NCBI GenBank assembly: GCA_913050545.1
Contig: CAJWZY010000099.1
Span: forward strand, 1 to 7,611
Reading direction: 5' to 3'
Length of the DNA stretch: 7,611 nucleotides
From: an uncultured bacterium
Lineage (GTDB): Bacteria > Planctomycetota > UBA8108
Shown in pieces: positions 6,168-7,611 of this stretch. Position 1 is the stretch's first letter. Every line of letters begins with the position of its first letter. The position numbers and the translations under genes were made by a program. Below the pieces are notes generated by a model. The model did not search any database. It was not told the DNA's origin and worked only from the letters and a program-made list of their open reading frames with translations.

Positions 6168-7126
6168 ACCTGTTTTCGATGAACTGCTAATACAAATACT
6201 CCAGGGCGCCGCCGGTTACCGACCAGCTCCCTCTCGGTTTCAATCTCAAATCCTGCCAGCTCCAGCCAGCCGCTGAGCTCGTTGCGGTCAAAGCCAAGCC
6301 ACAGGTCGCCAAGCTTCTCACGGTGCGATTCCCTTTCATGGGCCTCGTAGTCAGCCAGCAGGAAGAGCCCACCGGGAGCCAGGCCCCGGTGGACCTCCCT
6401 GAGGACCTCCAGGGGGTTGGCTACATGGTGAAGAACCATGTTGGCGACCATGGCATCCGCCTCTCCATCGCCAAGAGGAAGATGCTCCAGGCTCCCGAGG
6501 CGGAATTCCACCTCCATCGCGCCCGCCTCCTCGCTGCGTCGACGGGCAACCTCCAGCATCTCGCGGGCTCCATCAATACCCACCACCTGGCGGGCGTTCC
6601 TGCCAAGCAGCGGGAGAAGCCTGCCCGTGCCGGTTCCAAGATCGACCACAGTGGACAGCTCCCTGCTTGCGCTGCAGGCCGAGAGCAGCTCACCGATCAG
6701 CGAATGGTGGTCGGCGGGGCCTTCGATCTCATCGCGCTGGGAATCTTCCCTTTCAGCCACGGTGCTGAAGAATTGCTCGGCCTGCTTGCGGCGCTGGCGA
6801 AGGCAGGAGCGAATTCCCCGGTCATCTGCGGCGATGGACCGCAGCGGATCGGACGAAAGCTCATCTGCGAAGCTGGGAAGAAAACCGGTCTCCGATTCAC
6901 TCTCCCAGAGCCCAGTCAGCCCGTAGTACACCCAGGTTCCCTGGCGTTGTGCGCGAACAAGCCCTGCATCGGAGAGGATCTTCAGATGCCTCGATACCCG
7001 GCTCTGTCCCATCGACAGGATCGCAACGAGCTCGTTCACATTGTAGGACCCTGTCATCAGGATCCGCACAATTCGCAGACGGGTCTCATCTGCCAGCGCT
7101 TTAACGGTCAACAAACAGCTTTGCAT
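6164..7126 (-). CDS. ArsR-family regulator fused to a SAM-dependent methyltransferase domain (SahR-like)
   Basis: The 320-aa product has two parts. Residues 1-75 form an ArsR winged helix: ALADETRLRIVRIL, a recognition helix around QSRVSRHLKILSDAGLV (41-57), and a wing ending TWVYYGL. The metal-binding ELCVCDL motif is replaced by NELVAIL, so this is not a metal sensor. After a linker with QFFSTVAERE (118-127), residues about 150-260 form a class I methyltransferase fold: motif I DLGTGTG (162-168), Asp185 after the second strand, VLHHV (231-235) and LAPGGLFLLADY (249-260). Fusions of this type beside ahcY are known; in Proteobacteria the ArsR-family SahR binds S-adenosylhomocysteine and controls methionine-cycle genes. 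I infer the same role here, the methyltransferase-like domain perhaps being the ligand sensor rather than an enzyme. Its TGA overlaps the ahcY start (ATGA). A large inverted repeat lies directly upstream, suggesting autoregulation. No Shine-Dalgarno is visible at the ATG. Confidence 0.93.
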   Translation of the reverse strand: MQSCLLTVKALADETRLRIVRILMTGSYNVNELVAILSMGQSRVSRHLKILSDAGLVRAQRQGTWVYYGLTGLWESESETGFLPSFADELSSDPLRSIAADDRGIRSCLRQRRKQAEQFFSTVAEREDSQRDEIEGPADHHSLIGELLSACSASRELSTVVDLGTGTGRLLPLLGRNARQVVGIDGAREMLEVARRRSEEAGAMEVEFRLGSLEHLPLGDGEADAMVANMVLHHVANPLEVLREVHRGLAPGGLFLLADYEAHERESHREKLGDLWLGFDRNELSGWLELAGFEIETERELVGNRRRPGVFVLAVHRKQV

Positions 7127-7133
7127 GTCGAAA

Positions 7134-7161
7134 TACTATATCAGGATATCTTGATATAGTA
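7134..7161. promoter_or_regulatory. 28-bp near-perfect inverted repeat, probable operator of the ArsR/methyltransferase regulator
   Basis: The two 14-bp halves are exact reverse complements except for one symmetric pair (G7144 opposite T7151). The outer arms are TACTATATCA and TGATATAGTA, around a central GATATC (7145-7150). It lies 8 bp before the regulator's ATG and covers its likely promoter. Dyads of this size centred on ATATC/GATAT fit binding by a dimeric ArsR-family winged helix. It is very AT-rich in a GC-rich neighbourhood. Protein binding is inferred. Confidence 0.8.
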
Positions 7162-7178
7162 ATAAATTCCGGGGTCAA
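7135..7178 (-). promoter_or_regulatory. Probable promoter(s) of the regulator-ahcY operon
   Basis: TTGACC (7178 to 7173), a 5/6 match to a -35, is followed after 16 bp by TATCAA (7156 to 7151), a 4/6 match to a -10; the mRNA would start near 7144. An alternative -10, TATAGT (7140 to 7135, 5/6), would start the mRNA about 2 nt before the ATG, giving an almost leaderless message. Both -10 candidates lie inside the inverted repeat, so a bound regulator would block polymerase. The -35 overlaps the stop codon of the upstream GH88 gene. Confidence 0.5.
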
Positions 7179-7611
7179 CCTGGAAGGTTTCCGATCCGGA
7201 CCGGGCATTCACCCGCCCCAAGGGGTGCCAGGGAATCGTCATCAAGCGCCAGGAGCCTCTCGATGAGCTCCAGGAAAAAATAATCGCCCCACATCACCGC
7301 ACCTCCTACACCCCAGCCGCGCGGGCGATGATAGACACCCCCCAGCAGCAAGCCCTCCTCTCCAGCGCGCGCCGGTCCGAGGTATTCATCAGCGCAGAGA
7401 GCCGTACCTGTTTCGATGGCCGCCTGCAGGTAGCCCCCCGCCCCGTCAGCCTGGGGATCAAGCCCGGCAAGCAGCATCAGGCCACAACCAGCAATCGCAG
7501 CCGCTGAAGAATCGCGCGGCTCATCCGGGATTCCCGGGGCACCGTAATCCCAGTACGGCACCCTGTCCGAAGGCGTATTCAAGAGGTAGTAGCGCGCGCA
7601 GCGGTGGGCCG
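7175..7611 (-). CDS. GH88 unsaturated glucuronyl hydrolase, C-terminal part (gene runs off the right edge)
   Basis: The frame is open from the window edge to a TGA at 7177-7175, giving the last 144 residues. A TTG at 7582 could be read as a start, but homology-like sequence (AHRCARYYLLN) continues upstream of it, so the gene is truncated by the window. VPYWDYGAP followed by PRDSSAAAIAGCGLMLL and the late GWGVGGAVMWGDYFFLELIERL match the C-terminal part of GH88 enzymes. These remove the unsaturated uronic acid left by polysaccharide lyases on glycosaminoglycan-like or other uronic-acid oligosaccharides. The VPYWD-AP form favours GH88 over the related GH105. The catalytic Asp residues and any signal peptide should lie in the missing N-terminal part. 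Its stop is 48 bp from the regulator's ATG and overlaps that gene's -35, so it may be transcribed separately. Confidence 0.85.
   Translation of the reverse strand, partial: AHRCARYYLLNTPSDRVPYWDYGAPGIPDEPRDSSAAAIAGCGLMLLAGLDPQADGAGGYLQAAIETGTALCADEYLGPARAGEEGLLLGGVYHRPRGWGVGGAVMWGDYFFLELIERLLALDDDSLAPLGAGECPVRIGNLPG

Noticed and set aside
6168..6185. SAH riboswitch before ahcY
   Set aside because: ahcY overlaps the upstream coding region, leaving no leader, and the upstream regulator explains SAH control. The 48-bp gap before that regulator is too short for the riboswitch.
6164..7126. Arsenic or metal-responsive ArsR repressor
   Set aside because: The Cys-based metal motif (ELCVCDL) is absent, no ars or metal transport genes are nearby, and the neighbour is ahcY.
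6323..7159. A 278-codon + strand open frame opposite the ArsR-methyltransferase gene
   Set aside because: It is antisense to a gene with clear HTH and methyltransferase motifs, shows no domain of its own and runs into the operator palindrome.
7580..7582. TTG at 7582 as the true start of the GH88 protein
   Set aside because: The visible protein is far shorter than GH88 enzymes and the frame continues with family-like sequence to the window edge.

Overview
The window is GC-rich, compact bacterial chromosomal DNA with seven protein genes, two of them cut by the window edges. The combination of a signal-peptide protein joining HEAT repeats to a von Willebrand A (vWA) domain, with a Trp-rich segment between them, a TM-anchored proline-rich protein of no known family and a GH88 polysaccharide hydrolase most resembles Planctomycetota. 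This is inferred from protein style; there is no rRNA or marker gene to confirm it. I see no mobile element, CRISPR array, tRNA or rRNA, and no compositional sign of a recent insertion.

Layout. Positions 1-188 (+) are the 3' end of a gene whose product has a basic Pro/Gly/Arg tail, as on RNA-binding proteins. It converges on a predicted lipoprotein with HEAT repeats and a vWA domain (201-2000, -). A 326-bp divergent intergenic region (2001-2326) follows, holding a strong + strand intrinsic terminator that no annotated gene explains. To its right is a 428-aa membrane-anchored, proline-rich helical protein (2327-3613, +). Its 3' end overlaps by 24 bp the end of a gamma-glutamylcyclotransferase-fold protein (3590-4036, -). 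That gene is divergent, across only 22 bp, from a short-chain dehydrogenase/reductase (4059-4772, +). The SDR converges, 9 bp apart, on ahcY (4782-6167, -).

ahcY is the second gene of a small - strand operon. The first gene (6164-7126) is an ArsR-type HTH fused to a class I methyltransferase domain, joined to ahcY by an ATGA stop/start overlap. The 48-bp gap upstream of the regulator holds a 28-bp near-perfect inverted repeat over the likely promoter, the expected operator for autoregulation. This fits the SahR logic known in Proteobacteria, where an ArsR-family regulator senses S-adenosylhomocysteine (SAH) and controls its removal. Upstream lies the 3' part of a GH88 unsaturated glucuronyl hydrolase gene (7175 to the edge).

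The best-supported story is the SAH-responsive regulator/ahcY unit with its operator. The most open questions are the orphan terminator at 2086-2125, the divergent pair of uncharacterised envelope proteins around it, and a very short symmetric divergent promoter at 4037-4058 that may give leaderless mRNAs.
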